Origin: a bacterium
GTDB lineage: Bacteria; Ratteibacteria; UBA8468; B48-G9; DTJG01
Direction: 5' to 3'
Length of the DNA: 52,967 nucleotides
Assembly (NCBI GenBank): GCA_021800535.1
Contig: JAJYYV010000010.1
Coordinates: 1 to 52,967, forward strand
This document shows positions 1-8,123 of the stretch, piece by piece. Every line of letters starts with the position of its first letter. Position 1 is the first letter of the stretch. The translations under genes were made by a program, and so were the position numbers. Below the pieces are notes generated by a model that searched no databases, had not been told where the DNA came from, and was given only the letters and a program-made list of their open reading frames with translations.

Positions 1-99
1 ACCCATGGTTCAAACCCACCTTTGTAGAAGATTGCAAATCGGAGGGGGTGGGATTTGAACCCACGGTATCGCCTTGCGACGATACAACGGATTAGCAAT
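1..99. repeat. Left attachment-site repeat (attL) of the island
   Basis: These 99 bases are identical to 39392-39490, and identity stops at base 100 (t here, c at 39491). The repeat contains the 3' 60 nt of tRNA-Ser(GCT), 38 bp of tail/flank and the first 17 bp of the tRNA-linked repeat core described at 39303. It probably continues left of the window. Direct repeats of a tRNA 3' end bracketing 39.4 kb, with an integrase gene at one end, are the standard signature of a tRNA-integrating island. Seen directly; the direction of integration is inferred from the intact tRNA lying on the right. Confidence 0.9.
40..99 (-). pseudogene. tRNA-Ser(GCT) 3' fragment left by integration
   Basis: On the minus strand this is the last 60 nt of the tRNA-Ser at 39431-39521, from the base after the anticodon region through the long variable arm, T-arm, acceptor 3' strand and G73. 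The 5' half (D-arm, acceptor 5' strand, first half of the anticodon arm) is missing because the sequence diverges at base 100. It cannot make a tRNA and is the displaced 3' end created by site-specific integration. Confidence 0.85.
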
Positions 100-230
100 T
101 CTTGTAAAAGCAAATTTAACCTGTGGTTTTCTTTCGGTTTTATCTCCAAAAACCCTTGTCAGACAACACTTTCCAGATTTTTTGAATATTTCGTATTAAA
201 ACCTGAAAAACTCAATTTCTGGAAATTTCT

Positions 231-280
231 GTCATACTTTCGTCATACTTTTAATGTCCATTACATGTCCGTCGCACTTT
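231..280 (+). other. Probable integrase arm-type sites, left end
   Basis: GTCATACTTT occurs at 231-240 and 242-251 with an 11-bp step, followed by the related GTCGCACTTT at 271-280; ATGTCC is also repeated at 254 and 265. The right end has the same word with the same 11-bp step (39202 and 39213). Paired helical-phase repeats near both att sites match how tyrosine integrases with an N-terminal arm-binding domain bind. Role is inferred. Confidence 0.5.
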
Positions 281-299
281 TAAACACACAGGGAAAATA

Positions 300-1174
300 A
301 AGGTTTCTGACAGAGTTGGATAATTGATAAAAAATATACCAACAATATTTATTTTTACCCTTATTTTTCTTCCGTATCAAGTCTTTTATAACCCGAGAAT
401 TTTTAATTTGACGCCCGTTCTCTTTTTACATAAAATTAATTATATAAAAAAACATATGTCAGATTTGATATAGAGAATTCCAATTTGTAGAAATTTTTTA
501 TAAGGTAATTCAATCAATCTATTTACATACTATCTATAAATCAGGTATAATTTTCTTATCAGAAATATAAAAGTATATATCTCTTTGTATCAAAAAATAG
601 GAAAAATAAAGAGAAATCATAATTAAAAAGTTCAAGTCAAATTATGTTATTGTTAGAAAAATTGCAAATATATTAAAAGGAGATGATATTTACGAAATAT
701 GAAAACCCATCTCAATGGTTTGCAGGAGAATTTCTTGGGGAAAAGAAAGGAAGAAGCATATCTAAGATAAGTGCTGATAAAATGGAAATTAGCGTGTCTG
801 AATTTCATTCCCTACTGTTTATTGGGGTGTCAATTACTTTTTTAATTTTTGCTAATTCAAGGAAAAAATAAAATTTATTTGACAGGTTATAATATATAGT
901 TTACAATTTCGTCAATATATGAATATTTATGATATTATATTTACAAATTTTTAAATAACATGATGATAAAATAAATATAATATTATATTTTATATTAAAA
1001 TATGTTTAACTAAATATGGAAAATTTAATACATTTCCCTTTGTTGTATCTCAAAGAAAGGATAGATTTATATATATATCACCCTTCTCTTAATTATGCAA
1101 AAGCCAAAAAAATGTTATAATTAAAATTGATTCTATTTTGGAAGCGTGTGAAAATTTAAATACAGGAGAGCAGA
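300..1174. other. AT-rich left end of the island, mostly non-coding
   Basis: No convincing long gene lies here. A 62-codon open frame at 683-871 encodes a lysine-rich start and one hydrophobic stretch (LLFIGVSITFLIFA), but its only purine-rich ribosome site abuts the ATG directly, so translation is doubtful. The stretch is extremely AT-rich with many short A/T runs, and could hold an origin or regulatory region; I see no iterated sites that would prove it. Confidence 0.4.
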
Positions 1175-1402
1175 ATGAATAAAAATAACACAAAAGAAGA
1201 TTATATTGAGAAAATGGGAACAACATATGCACGTTTAAAAGCTAAAGGAATTACTCATATCTGCGGGAATGTTTCGCAAGATCCGGATTTATATCTGGAT
1301 TGTATTAACGCCTGTCTTGATGGACAAGAAGAATATAAACTAACCGATAATATGTTAACAAAGATATTAGATGAAAATAAGAAAAAGGAACAAGATAAAT
1401 GA
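1175..1402 (+). CDS. Hypothetical protein, 75 aa
   Basis: Unrecognised small acidic/basic protein with two Cys in the middle (ICGNVSQDPDLYLDCINAC). The ATG at 1175 has an AGGAG site about 8 nt upstream (acaggagagcagaATG). It overlaps the next gene by 4 bp (ATGA), so the two are translationally coupled and probably act together. No signal peptide or membrane segment. It lies next to the ubiquitin-like operon but has no recognisable link to it. Confidence 0.65.
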   Translation: MNKNNTKEDYIEKMGTTYARLKAKGITHICGNVSQDPDLYLDCINACLDGQEEYKLTDNMLTKILDENKKKEQDK

Positions 1403-2259
1403 ATTCAGGTTTGCGGGAAATCATACGACACCTACCCTATAATCGAAAAATAGCAAAACCGCGTAATCTCAACTTAGGCCAAACAAATATTACTATCCCA
1501 ACTTATGGTGAAATTAAAGATAAGGCAGAAATTTTTCCATTTTTAAAAGAAACTATTGCAAAACATTGTGAAACAATTTTTGTTTTAATGCCAATGCTTG
1601 AGACCTCAAAAGCTTACAAAAAAGCACAAACAGAATGTGAGAGTTGTAAAAAAAACAATTGTAAACAATGTAAATTTATTGTAGATTTTCCAGCAGCATC
1701 CACTTATCTAATTGAAAAAAAACCAGATATTTATAGAATATTTGCACGAATAGTAATTTATGAAAGTTTTGATTGTCAAAAATCATGGCATTACCGACAT
1801 AAAGCTATTTTAACGGAATTTCATCACTTATATAAAATTTGTTCACATATTGATAAAAAATATCCTTTAATAGATTCTACAGAACTAAAATCAATTGAAA
1901 CAATGTTTCAAATGTCTGAAGCTTATAAAAAAGTTATCCATGAACTCCCTAGATATATTTTAAAACTTAAACCAAGTATTTTTTGTCGTCTATTCAATGC
2001 CATACCTATACCCGGCGATGAAATATTAGATGAAATAATGATTGATATGGAATTAGTACAAGACCATGAAAAAAGAAAAGAGATACTAATTGAGAATAAA
2101 AACGATGGAGAATTTATATCATTACTAAAACACTTCGTTTTTTGCCATTGTCTTGATTTCAATTTTGTAGTAGCACGTCTTTTTAATTTAGGAAAATTTC
2201 CTAATACTTCTGACGAAATTATAGAGATGTATAAACTTGCAAATTCTTTTTATCAGTAA
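1399..2259 (+). CDS. Hypothetical protein with Cys cluster, 286 aa
   Basis: Unrecognised soluble protein, coupled to the upstream 75-aa gene through an ATGA overlap. A Cys-rich patch (CESCKKNNCKQC, about residues 76-87) could bind a metal. The rest is predicted mainly helical, with many Lys, Ile and Glu and no membrane segment. An effector or toxin role beside a defence operon is possible but nothing in the sequence proves it. The 281-bp gap that follows holds no gene until the promoter at 2494. Confidence 0.65.
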   Translation: MNSGLREIIRHLPYNRKIAKPRNLNLGQTNITIPTYGEIKDKAEIFPFLKETIAKHCETIFVLMPMLETSKAYKKAQTECESCKKNNCKQCKFIVDFPAASTYLIEKKPDIYRIFARIVIYESFDCQKSWHYRHKAILTEFHHLYKICSHIDKKYPLIDSTELKSIETMFQMSEAYKKVIHELPRYILKLKPSIFCRLFNAIPIPGDEILDEIMIDMELVQDHEKRKEILIENKNDGEFISLLKHFVFCHCLDFNFVVARLFNLGKFPNTSDEIIEMYKLANSFYQ

Positions 2260-2493
2260 AATTTTAGATTTCTTAAAATTCTACCACCTTCTGAAAGTTA
2301 AAATCCAACCATTCCAAAGATCTTTACAGGTGTTGTTAAAGAAAGTTGCAAAGTAAAAATAGACCATTTATAAACCATTCCTTCAAAATTTTACTCAAAG
2401 AAAAATAGAGAAATTTCTTAGTTCTTATTGATTATACAACATTGTATATAGGTATGTAAAAAATATAAGAAAAAAATAATAAGAAGCAAACTA

Positions 2494-2522
2494 TTGACAA
2501 AACAAAAATATTATGGTAATAT
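2494..2522 (+). promoter_or_regulatory. Sigma70-type promoter of the ubiquitin-like operon
   Basis: TTGACA at 2494-2499, a 17-bp spacer and TAATAT at 2517-2522 form a near-consensus promoter. It is followed by a strong AAGGAGG ribosome site at 2529-2535 and the ATG at 2541. It should drive the compact gene run to 5722. Confidence 0.8.
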
Positions 2523-2540
2523 AATAAAAAGGAGGAAACC

Positions 2541-2912
2541 ATGGCTTTTGAAAAATTTTTATATAGTGGAAAAACCTTTAAACCAAGAATAGCAATACGT
2601 CAGAACGGGCAAATAGGATTTAATAAAGGTGCAGAAAAAAGATTTGAATTGAATAAGTACGAATATATAATATTGTATTATGATAAAGAAGAACAAAAAA
2701 TTGGTATACAATTAACAAATGAAGAGAATATAAAAGGAGTAATGAAATTACAAAAAAGACCGTTAAATATAGCAATATCTGCAAAGTCTTTTTTTGAATA
2801 TTACAATATTTCTTATTCAGAAACAAAAATATATGATCCTGAATGGGATGAAAAAAATAAAATGATTATAATCAAACTTAAAAGTACGGAAGGACAACAA
2901 TATGGAGGGTAA
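2541..2912 (+). CDS. Hypothetical head protein of the ubiquitin-like operon, 123 aa
   Basis: First gene behind the promoter at 2494, with AAGGAGG 5 nt before the ATG. Beta-rich in appearance, with a C-terminal IKLKSTEGQQYGG tail. The internal pattern (SAKSFFEYYNI followed by YSETKIYDPEWDEKNKMIIIKL) looks like a conserved small family, but I cannot name a function. Its stop codon lies between the ribosome site and start of the Ubl gene, which argues for co-expression. It ends in Gly-Gly; whether that is meaningful (a second conjugatable tail) or coincidence is open. Confidence 0.75.
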   Translation: MAFEKFLYSGKTFKPRIAIRQNGQIGFNKGAEKRFELNKYEYIILYYDKEEQKIGIQLTNEENIKGVMKLQKRPLNIAISAKSFFEYYNISYSETKIYDPEWDEKNKMIIIKLKSTEGQQYGG

Positions 2913-2913
2913 A

Positions 2914-3408
2914 ATGAAAGAATTTGAGGTGTTTTTTCATGGCATAGGATATGACAACGTGAAACTTATTCGTGTCCAAGAAGATTTCACAGGGATCGAA
3001 GTTGTGAAATTGGCAAAAGAGGCAGGTATAATCGACACAACAGAAGAAGAGTTTGAGGTATTTTTAGAAGAAAAAGATGAACCTCTTGACAAAACTCGTT
3101 CGTTACTTCTTCTGGAAATCAAAGAACGAGCCCATTTTACTTTTCATCACTGTAAGAAAATAGAGGTTATAGTTTCCTATAACGGGACAGACAAAGCAGA
3201 TTATTTTTCTCCACCTACAAAGATTGAAAAAATCTTAAAATGGGCTCTTAAAGTTTTTGAGATATGTGGCGCAGATGCAACAAATAAAGTCTTGCGTACA
3301 GAAAACGGAAAAGAATTGGCAAATAACATACGTTTAGGCTCACTTGTAAACCGCCCTCACTGCTATATTAAACTGTTTTTAACGGCAAAGGTTTTGGTGG
3401 AAGGATAA
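2914..3408 (+). CDS. Ubiquitin-like (beta-grasp) modifier protein, probably tandem
   Basis: I start it at 2914 because GGAGGG sits 5 nt upstream; an earlier ATG at 2902 would put that site inside the gene. The 164-aa product divides into two similar-sized parts of beta-grasp type: about residues 1-68 and 69-164, the second beginning KKIEVIVSYNG. It ends LTAKVLVEG with Gly as the last residue, as needed for E1 adenylation without processing. The next genes encode E2-, JAMM- and E1-like proteins, so the expected role is as the protein attached to targets. The fold assignment rests on pattern and context; the E1/E2/JAMM context makes it strong. Confidence 0.75.
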   Translation: MKEFEVFFHGIGYDNVKLIRVQEDFTGIEVVKLAKEAGIIDTTEEEFEVFLEEKDEPLDKTRSLLLLEIKERAHFTFHHCKKIEVIVSYNGTDKADYFSPPTKIEKILKWALKVFEICGADATNKVLRTENGKELANNIRLGSLVNRPHCYIKLFLTAKVLVEG

Positions 3409-3878
3409 TGGAACCCGATGAAAGTCTCTTCAAAAAACACCTTGAAGAGGCTCTTTTCCAAGAAGGAGTTGAAGAAAATAGATGGGGATTGGTAGGGACC
3501 ATACAAGAAATTAATTGGCCCTATGTAATTCTTTGGTGTAAGTCTACGCCACATGCAGGAGCCGGTTTTAATAAATATTATTTCCGTTTCGATCTTAAGA
3601 ATTATCCGGCAACAGCCCCAACAGCTATTCCTTGGGACATAGAAAAAAACCAAAGATTAGCAAATGAATTATGGCCTTCTTGGTCCGAAAGATTACGTAA
3701 GGTATTTAATTATAACTGGAACAGCGGAAGATCTCTTTATGCTCCTTGTGATCGTTTAGCTATGCCTCTGCATGGTAAATGGGCTGAAAAACATTATACG
3801 TATTGGTGGACTTCAGATTCAACTATAATAAAATATCTTAGATTCTTAGAGAGCCTTTTAAATGAAACCCAAATCTAA
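3408..3878 (+). CDS. E2-like ubiquitin-conjugating protein (prokaryotic UBC fold)
   Basis: 156 aa. The ATG overlaps the previous stop by 1 bp (taATG). Family-like features: YYFRFDLKNYPATAPTAIPWD (about 57-77) corresponds to the UBC strand followed by a Pro-rich turn; LYAPCDRLAM places a candidate catalytic Cys at about residue 114; a WAEKHYTYWWTSDSTIIKYL segment then matches the C-terminal helix region with paired Trp residues. It should accept the Ubl from the E1 at 4334 as a thioester and transfer it to a target. No E3 is seen, as in other short bacterial systems. Confidence 0.8.
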   Translation: MEPDESLFKKHLEEALFQEGVEENRWGLVGTIQEINWPYVILWCKSTPHAGAGFNKYYFRFDLKNYPATAPTAIPWDIEKNQRLANELWPSWSERLRKVFNYNWNSGRSLYAPCDRLAMPLHGKWAEKHYTYWWTSDSTIIKYLRFLESLLNETQI

Positions 3879-4349
3879 TCCTTTACAGCAATTACTTATT
3901 CCTTTTTCTCTTTGGCACTCACTCATTAAAGGTTTACGAAGAAAAAGTCAAGGAATACGTGAAAGCGGTGCCTTTTTGCTTGGAAAAATAGGCGGCAATA
4001 AAGTCAAACTCTTCGTGTTTTATGATAATTTAGATCCAGAATGTTTAGATAGTTGCATAATTTCCTTTGATGGAGCCGGTTTCGTACCTCTTTGGAAAAT
4101 GTGTGAAAAGAAACAGTTACAAGTTTTAGCGGATGTCCATACTCACCTTGGTAAGGTTGCAATTCAAAGTGAAATAGATAAAAAAACGCAATGATAGCTA
4201 AAAAAGGCCATATTGCTTTAATAGTACCTAATTATGCAAGAAACTATTTTCTAAGTTTTAAAGAAATTGGGATTTATGAATATCTTGGAAACAATAAATG
4301 GCAAACGTATGATGTCAAATCCAGGAGGGTTAAATGGACTCTAAAATGA
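3862..4349 (+). CDS. JAMM/JAB metallopeptidase (Ubl protease), frameshifted
   Basis: Frame 1 (3862-4194) carries a complete JAMM signature: Glu34 in ESGAFLL, then H93-T-H95, seven residues, S103-x-x-D106. Directly after D106 comes a run of seven A then C (4180-4187). The frame then ends, but the -1 frame continues as N-A-M-I-A-K-K-G-H-I-A-L-I-V-P to a stop at 4347-4349, which is the normal JAMM C-terminus. So the gene is a deamidase/deubiquitinase-like peptidase broken or joined at an A7-C slippery run. One missing A (mutation or sequencing error) or programmed -1 slippage would each explain it. It overlaps the E2 gene by 17 bp and the E1 gene by 16 bp. Expected role: maturing or removing the Ubl. 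Confidence 0.8.
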
Positions 4350-5722
4350 CTACTGATTTATCAGAAGACAATCTTCATAGATTGGTAAACTTTCTTATAG
4401 AAAATGAAAATTGCAAAACACCAGAAGAAGCAAAAAGAAAATTAGAGAGGTTTAAACTTTCCCTTGTTTGTGGGGAGGAAATTGCAAATACAAAAGCATT
4501 GCAAGCTGCATTGTTAACTGCGATTAATACAGGCAAACGTGCTTTCTTGGGTGGAGTTGAAGTTGTAATGCGAAAAAGAATCAAATCTTTACTTTATTGG
4601 CCCGATACTAAAACACTAAACGATTGTATTAAAAAATTGGGGGGTACATTGGTCAATGAAGCAAGTAAAGATTCAAGTTTTTCTTTGAGTTTTGGTAAAA
4701 CAAACGGCTCTAAAAACTCTCTCCAAGTCGTGTGTAACGGCTGGGTTGGGGGTATTTCAGAATTAAAAATGACGACATCTCTTCCTTTATTGCCAGATTT
4801 TGCTTTGGGAGGTATCGTAGGAGGATCTTTGGGCGTAGCAGGAGCTTTCTTCCGTGTAACTGGTCTGGATAAATTTTTCGGCAGCGATCCTATAGGAATT
4901 TCTTTATGGAAACCCGATGTTAATTGGCTCTTGTCTGAGGCAACCGGCTCTCCATTGAAAAATTTGCCTAAAAATCTATGGATTTTAGGGCTTGGTCATT
5001 TAGGCCAAGCATATTTATGGAATTTTGGGTTATTACTGGATCCATCCATTGCCGGACAGATAAAAATACTGTTGCAAGATTTTGATGTTATAAAAAAAGC
5101 AAATTTTAGTACTGGTTTACTTTCCGAGGATCTATCCGTTGAAAAAAAGAAAACAAGAGTTTGCGCCGAATGGCTTGAACAAAGACAAATTAAAACAATA
5201 ATTACAGAACGACGATTTAATGAAAATACATATAGAGATAATAAAGAACCATTTGTGGCGATTTCTGGTTTTGACAATGCGGAACCCCGTCGACTTATAG
5301 AAAATGTTGGATTTGATTTTATAGTTGATGCCTCTTTAGGTAATTCAATAGATGATTTTGATCGGTTTATGATGTATACATTTCCCGATAATACAGTTAA
5401 AGCCGTTAATATTTGGAAAGAATCTTCTATAGAGAAAAAGAAAAACAATAAAAAATTGATAGAGACATATTTAAAGGAAACAAACAATCCAGAATGCGGT
5501 ATTTTAGCCTCTACACTTGCCGGAAAAGCTATTGCTACTTCTTTCGTTGGTGCAATAGCAGGGGCATTTGTTATAGCAGAAATACTTAAAGGTTTACATG
5601 GGAAAAAACGTTGTGGTTTTTTGCACGTGCATTTACGCGATCTACTTGGTACTCGCTGTGTTTGGTTAGATTCCTGCCAAGAAAAATTTTCTCAAAATGG
5701 TTTTGTTTCAATAAATACTTGA
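4334..5722 (+). CDS. E1-like ThiF-family adenylyltransferase
   Basis: 462 aa. An N-terminal domain of about 210 residues (with AALLTAINTGKRAFLGGV near 58-75) precedes the Rossmann-type adenylation domain. That domain shows G219-L-G-H-L-G224 for ATP, D249/D251/N257 in LLQDFDVIKKAN, and the charged KKKTRV segment near 271. Asp314 lies in SGFDNAEPRR. Cys388 in NNPECGILASTLAGKA is the likely catalytic Cys that takes the Ubl as thioester, followed by a hydrophobic FVGAIAGAFVIAEIL helix. It would activate the C-terminal Gly of the 2914 protein. Last gene of the operon. Confidence 0.85.
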   Translation: MDSKMTTDLSEDNLHRLVNFLIENENCKTPEEAKRKLERFKLSLVCGEEIANTKALQAALLTAINTGKRAFLGGVEVVMRKRIKSLLYWPDTKTLNDCIKKLGGTLVNEASKDSSFSLSFGKTNGSKNSLQVVCNGWVGGISELKMTTSLPLLPDFALGGIVGGSLGVAGAFFRVTGLDKFFGSDPIGISLWKPDVNWLLSEATGSPLKNLPKNLWILGLGHLGQAYLWNFGLLLDPSIAGQIKILLQDFDVIKKANFSTGLLSEDLSVEKKKTRVCAEWLEQRQIKTIITERRFNENTYRDNKEPFVAISGFDNAEPRRLIENVGFDFIVDASLGNSIDDFDRFMMYTFPDNTVKAVNIWKESSIEKKKNNKKLIETYLKETNNPECGILASTLAGKAIATSFVGAIAGAFVIAEILKGLHGKKRCGFLHVHLRDLLGTRCVWLDSCQEKFSQNGFVSINT

Positions 5723-5809
5723 AATTAATTAGACATTCAGGTTGCTTTCTACTAAATCCTTAAAAATGTTAAAATTAAATAGATAAATTTATTAAGACTT
5801 AAATAGTGA

Positions 5810-5815
5810 TATAAT
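5810..5815 (+). promoter_or_regulatory. -10 element upstream of the methyltransferase gene
   Basis: A perfect TATAAT lies 37 nt before the methyltransferase ATG, in the 129-bp gap after the E1 gene. No good -35 hexamer sits 17 bp upstream, so the promoter may be weak or activator-dependent. It suggests the restriction-modification pair is transcribed separately from the Ubl operon. Confidence 0.4.
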
Positions 5816-5851
5816 AAAGAAAAAACAAAAAGATTTTTATCAGGATAAACC

Positions 5852-7093
5852 ATGCTTGAAGCAAATAAAATAGCGGCTGTTAAATTTGGCATAGACACAC
5901 AACTAATAGAAGAACGAACAAACACCAGAAAAAACATAGAAATTCTGGGGGATGACTTAACATTTTTAAGTATCAGAGAGTTTGAAAGAACAAAACATGT
6001 TCACCGCTTACACCCTTATCTTGGAAAATTCGTTCCCCAGTTGGTAGAGGTATTTCTTAAGAAATATTTTAAAGAAGACGATACTATCCTTGACCCATTT
6101 TCCGGTTCCGGAACAACATTAATAGAAGCAAATATTTTTGGTATGAATTCCATTGGAATAGAATTATCCCCTTTTAATGTCTTAATTCAAGAAGTGAAAA
6201 CAAAAAAATGTAATATTCCAGAAGTTGAAAAAGAAATAAAAGATGCCTTAAATCGTTTGAAACAATTTAGTTATGAATTACAGAATAAAAATCAATCTCT
6301 TTTTAAGAAAAAAACAGTAATATTTAATACTACCAGTGAATATTTAAAAGAATGGTTTTCTCAAAGAGCTTTACAGGAAATCCTGTTTTATAGAAATATC
6401 ATCAAAGACTACAAAAATCAGGATATTTTAAAGATAATTCTTTCAAGATCTACTAGGTCAGCCAGACTTATACCTCATTATGATCTGGCAAGGCCCAAAA
6501 AAGCAGTCAGGGAAAAATACTGGTGTATTAAACACAAAAGATATTGTGAACCAGTCAATGAGGCATTAAAATTTATTGATCGCTACAGTTGGGATACTAT
6601 TTACAGATTAAAAAAGTTTGATAAATTACGAACAGATGCTTTCATTAAAATTATCCAAGGTGATGCCAGAATAGTAAAATTACCTAAGGATCTAAAAATT
6701 AATGGCATATTTACTTCGCCCCCTTATGTTGGAGTTATTAACTATCATGAACAGCACAAGTATGCTTACGAGCTCTTCGGGTTCTCTCGCCAGGATGAAT
6801 TAGAAATAGGGCCTGCTTACAATGGACAAAATGGCAATGCAAAAATAGAATATACACGCGGGATAATAAATGTTTTCAAAAATGTCTCAAAAAATCTTGT
6901 TGACGGAGCTTCAATCTTTATTGTTGCCAATGATAAATTCAATTTATATCCTGGTATCGGGAAAGAATGTGGATTTGAATTAATAGATGTTTTCCAAAGA
7001 CCTGTTTTAATGAGAACAGAAAGAGACTCTAATAAATATTTTGAATCTATATTTCACTTCAAAAAGGGAGAAAAAAATGAGCATATCAATTAA
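5852..7093 (+). CDS. DNA methyltransferase of a type II restriction-modification system
   Basis: 413 aa, amino-methyltransferase class. The SAM-binding motif DPFSGSGTTLIEA (about residues 82-94) comes before the catalytic TSPPYVGVINYHEQHKYA (about 288-305). TSPPY is the target-base motif of N4-cytosine or N6-adenine enzymes. SAM motif first and catalytic motif second is the alpha/gamma-like order. The stretch between them includes a Lys/Arg-rich region likely to recognise DNA. Its end overlaps the endonuclease start by 17 bp, so the two are coupled. Protects the host from the adjacent nuclease. Confidence 0.88.
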   Translation: MLEANKIAAVKFGIDTQLIEERTNTRKNIEILGDDLTFLSIREFERTKHVHRLHPYLGKFVPQLVEVFLKKYFKEDDTILDPFSGSGTTLIEANIFGMNSIGIELSPFNVLIQEVKTKKCNIPEVEKEIKDALNRLKQFSYELQNKNQSLFKKKTVIFNTTSEYLKEWFSQRALQEILFYRNIIKDYKNQDILKIILSRSTRSARLIPHYDLARPKKAVREKYWCIKHKRYCEPVNEALKFIDRYSWDTIYRLKKFDKLRTDAFIKIIQGDARIVKLPKDLKINGIFTSPPYVGVINYHEQHKYAYELFGFSRQDELEIGPAYNGQNGNAKIEYTRGIINVFKNVSKNLVDGASIFIVANDKFNLYPGIGKECGFELIDVFQRPVLMRTERDSNKYFESIFHFKKGEKNEHIN

Positions 7094-7847
7094 ACAAAAA
7101 CAGGAAATTTCATTTTTATTGAAAGAAAAAATCAGAGATAAATTGAAAAACTATTCACCGGAAACTCAAGCAATGCCTTTTCATTTTCGTTTGCTGGGAA
7201 AGGATAGAATGGCATTATACTCATTTATTCATTCTGTAAATACAATGCTCGGGCAGTCAATATTTGAAAAAGTGGCTGAAATTATTGCGGCTCCAAATTT
7301 TGACAAAGCAGCATCCCAATATAATTTTAAAGGACATTTAAGTAATAAAGCTGTGTTAGAAATAGATAAAATAATGCTGAATTTACGAAGTGCAAAAATC
7401 CAAGCAGATGAGCCCGCTGAAAATCAAAGAATAAAAATAGCCGCAAATCAGGGAAAACTTGGAAATTCAAGAAAAGCCAGGATTGATCTTTTTGTGTTTA
7501 AGAAAAACACAGAATATTATTTTGAAATAAAAACAGTTAAACCCAATATTGATGTTTTTACAAAAACCAAGGAAAAATTATTGCAGTGGAAAGCAATGAG
7601 ATATAGTACAAATCAAGATATAGCTGTAAAAGCATATATTTGCATCCCATATAATCCTGAAGCTCCGAATCCTTATAGCCGTTGGACATTACAGGGTTTG
7701 TATGATTTAAAAAATGAAGTTCTGGTGGCAGAAGAATTCTGGGATTTTCTAGGAGGAAAAGGAACATTTGAAGAATTACTGGATATTTTTGAACAAACTG
7801 GGATTGAGTTAAGAGAAGAAATAGATAAAAAATTTGCAGAATTTTAA
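7077..7847 (+). CDS. TdeIII-like type II restriction endonuclease
   Basis: 256 aa from the ATG at 7077, which has an AAGGGAG site 7 nt upstream; an ATG-like start further up would lack one. Features that match the TdeIII family: an N-terminal PETQAMPFHFRLLGKDRMALYSFIHS region, then a PD-(D/E)xK core with R-I-D-L-F followed by Y-Y-F-E-I-K-T (about residues 140-160), then NPYSRWTLQGLYD and a C-terminal EEFWDFLGG motif. The family characteristically cuts GGNCC; I cannot confirm specificity here. Followed by a clear terminator. Confidence 0.82.
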   Translation: MSISIKQKQEISFLLKEKIRDKLKNYSPETQAMPFHFRLLGKDRMALYSFIHSVNTMLGQSIFEKVAEIIAAPNFDKAASQYNFKGHLSNKAVLEIDKIMLNLRSAKIQADEPAENQRIKIAANQGKLGNSRKARIDLFVFKKNTEYYFEIKTVKPNIDVFTKTKEKLLQWKAMRYSTNQDIAVKAYICIPYNPEAPNPYSRWTLQGLYDLKNEVLVAEEFWDFLGGKGTFEELLDIFEQTGIELREEIDKKFAEF

Positions 7848-7873
7848 AAATCTTTTGCAGGACGCAATAAAAA

Positions 7874-7915
7874 AGGAGTTCACCTTTCATCGGAAATGTG
7901 AACTCCTCAATCTTT
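7874..7915 (+). terminator. Rho-independent terminator of the restriction-modification pair
   Basis: A 10-bp stem AGGAGTTCAC / GTGAACTCCT (7874-7883 with 7898-7907), 14-nt loop, followed by CAATCTTTT. It closes the restriction-modification unit and marks the left limit of the archaeal-looking block. Confidence 0.85.
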
Positions 7916-8090
7916 TGTAAGAATACAATATAATTTTACCGTTGTCAAATTTTTTTCTTTCCTATTAAAAACCTTCTTTCTTCAAACCAACAAAATTCTT
8001 TATTTATCAATCCTTTTCTTTATTTTCACGTCTTTTAATTATTTCTGTCGAAAACCTTAAATATCCCAGAAACCTTGATTTTTCTATACG

Positions 8091-8109
8091 GTTCATCTTT
8101 CCGATGAAC
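8091..8109. repeat. Perfect short inverted repeat before a recombinase gene
   Basis: GTTCATC-TTTCC-GATGAAC, 7-bp arms and a 5-bp centre, 14 bp before a tyrosine recombinase gene. It could be a recombinase or operator site. Its reverse strand resembles part of the terminator loop at 7887-7904. Role unproven. The rest of 7916-8123 holds nothing else that I can recognise. Confidence 0.35.
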
Positions 8110-8123
8110 TATGAACAAACAAA

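Noticed and set aside
55-300. 81-codon open frame across the attL repeat
   Set aside because: It runs through tRNA sequence and integrase arm motifs, with no ribosome site; not a gene.
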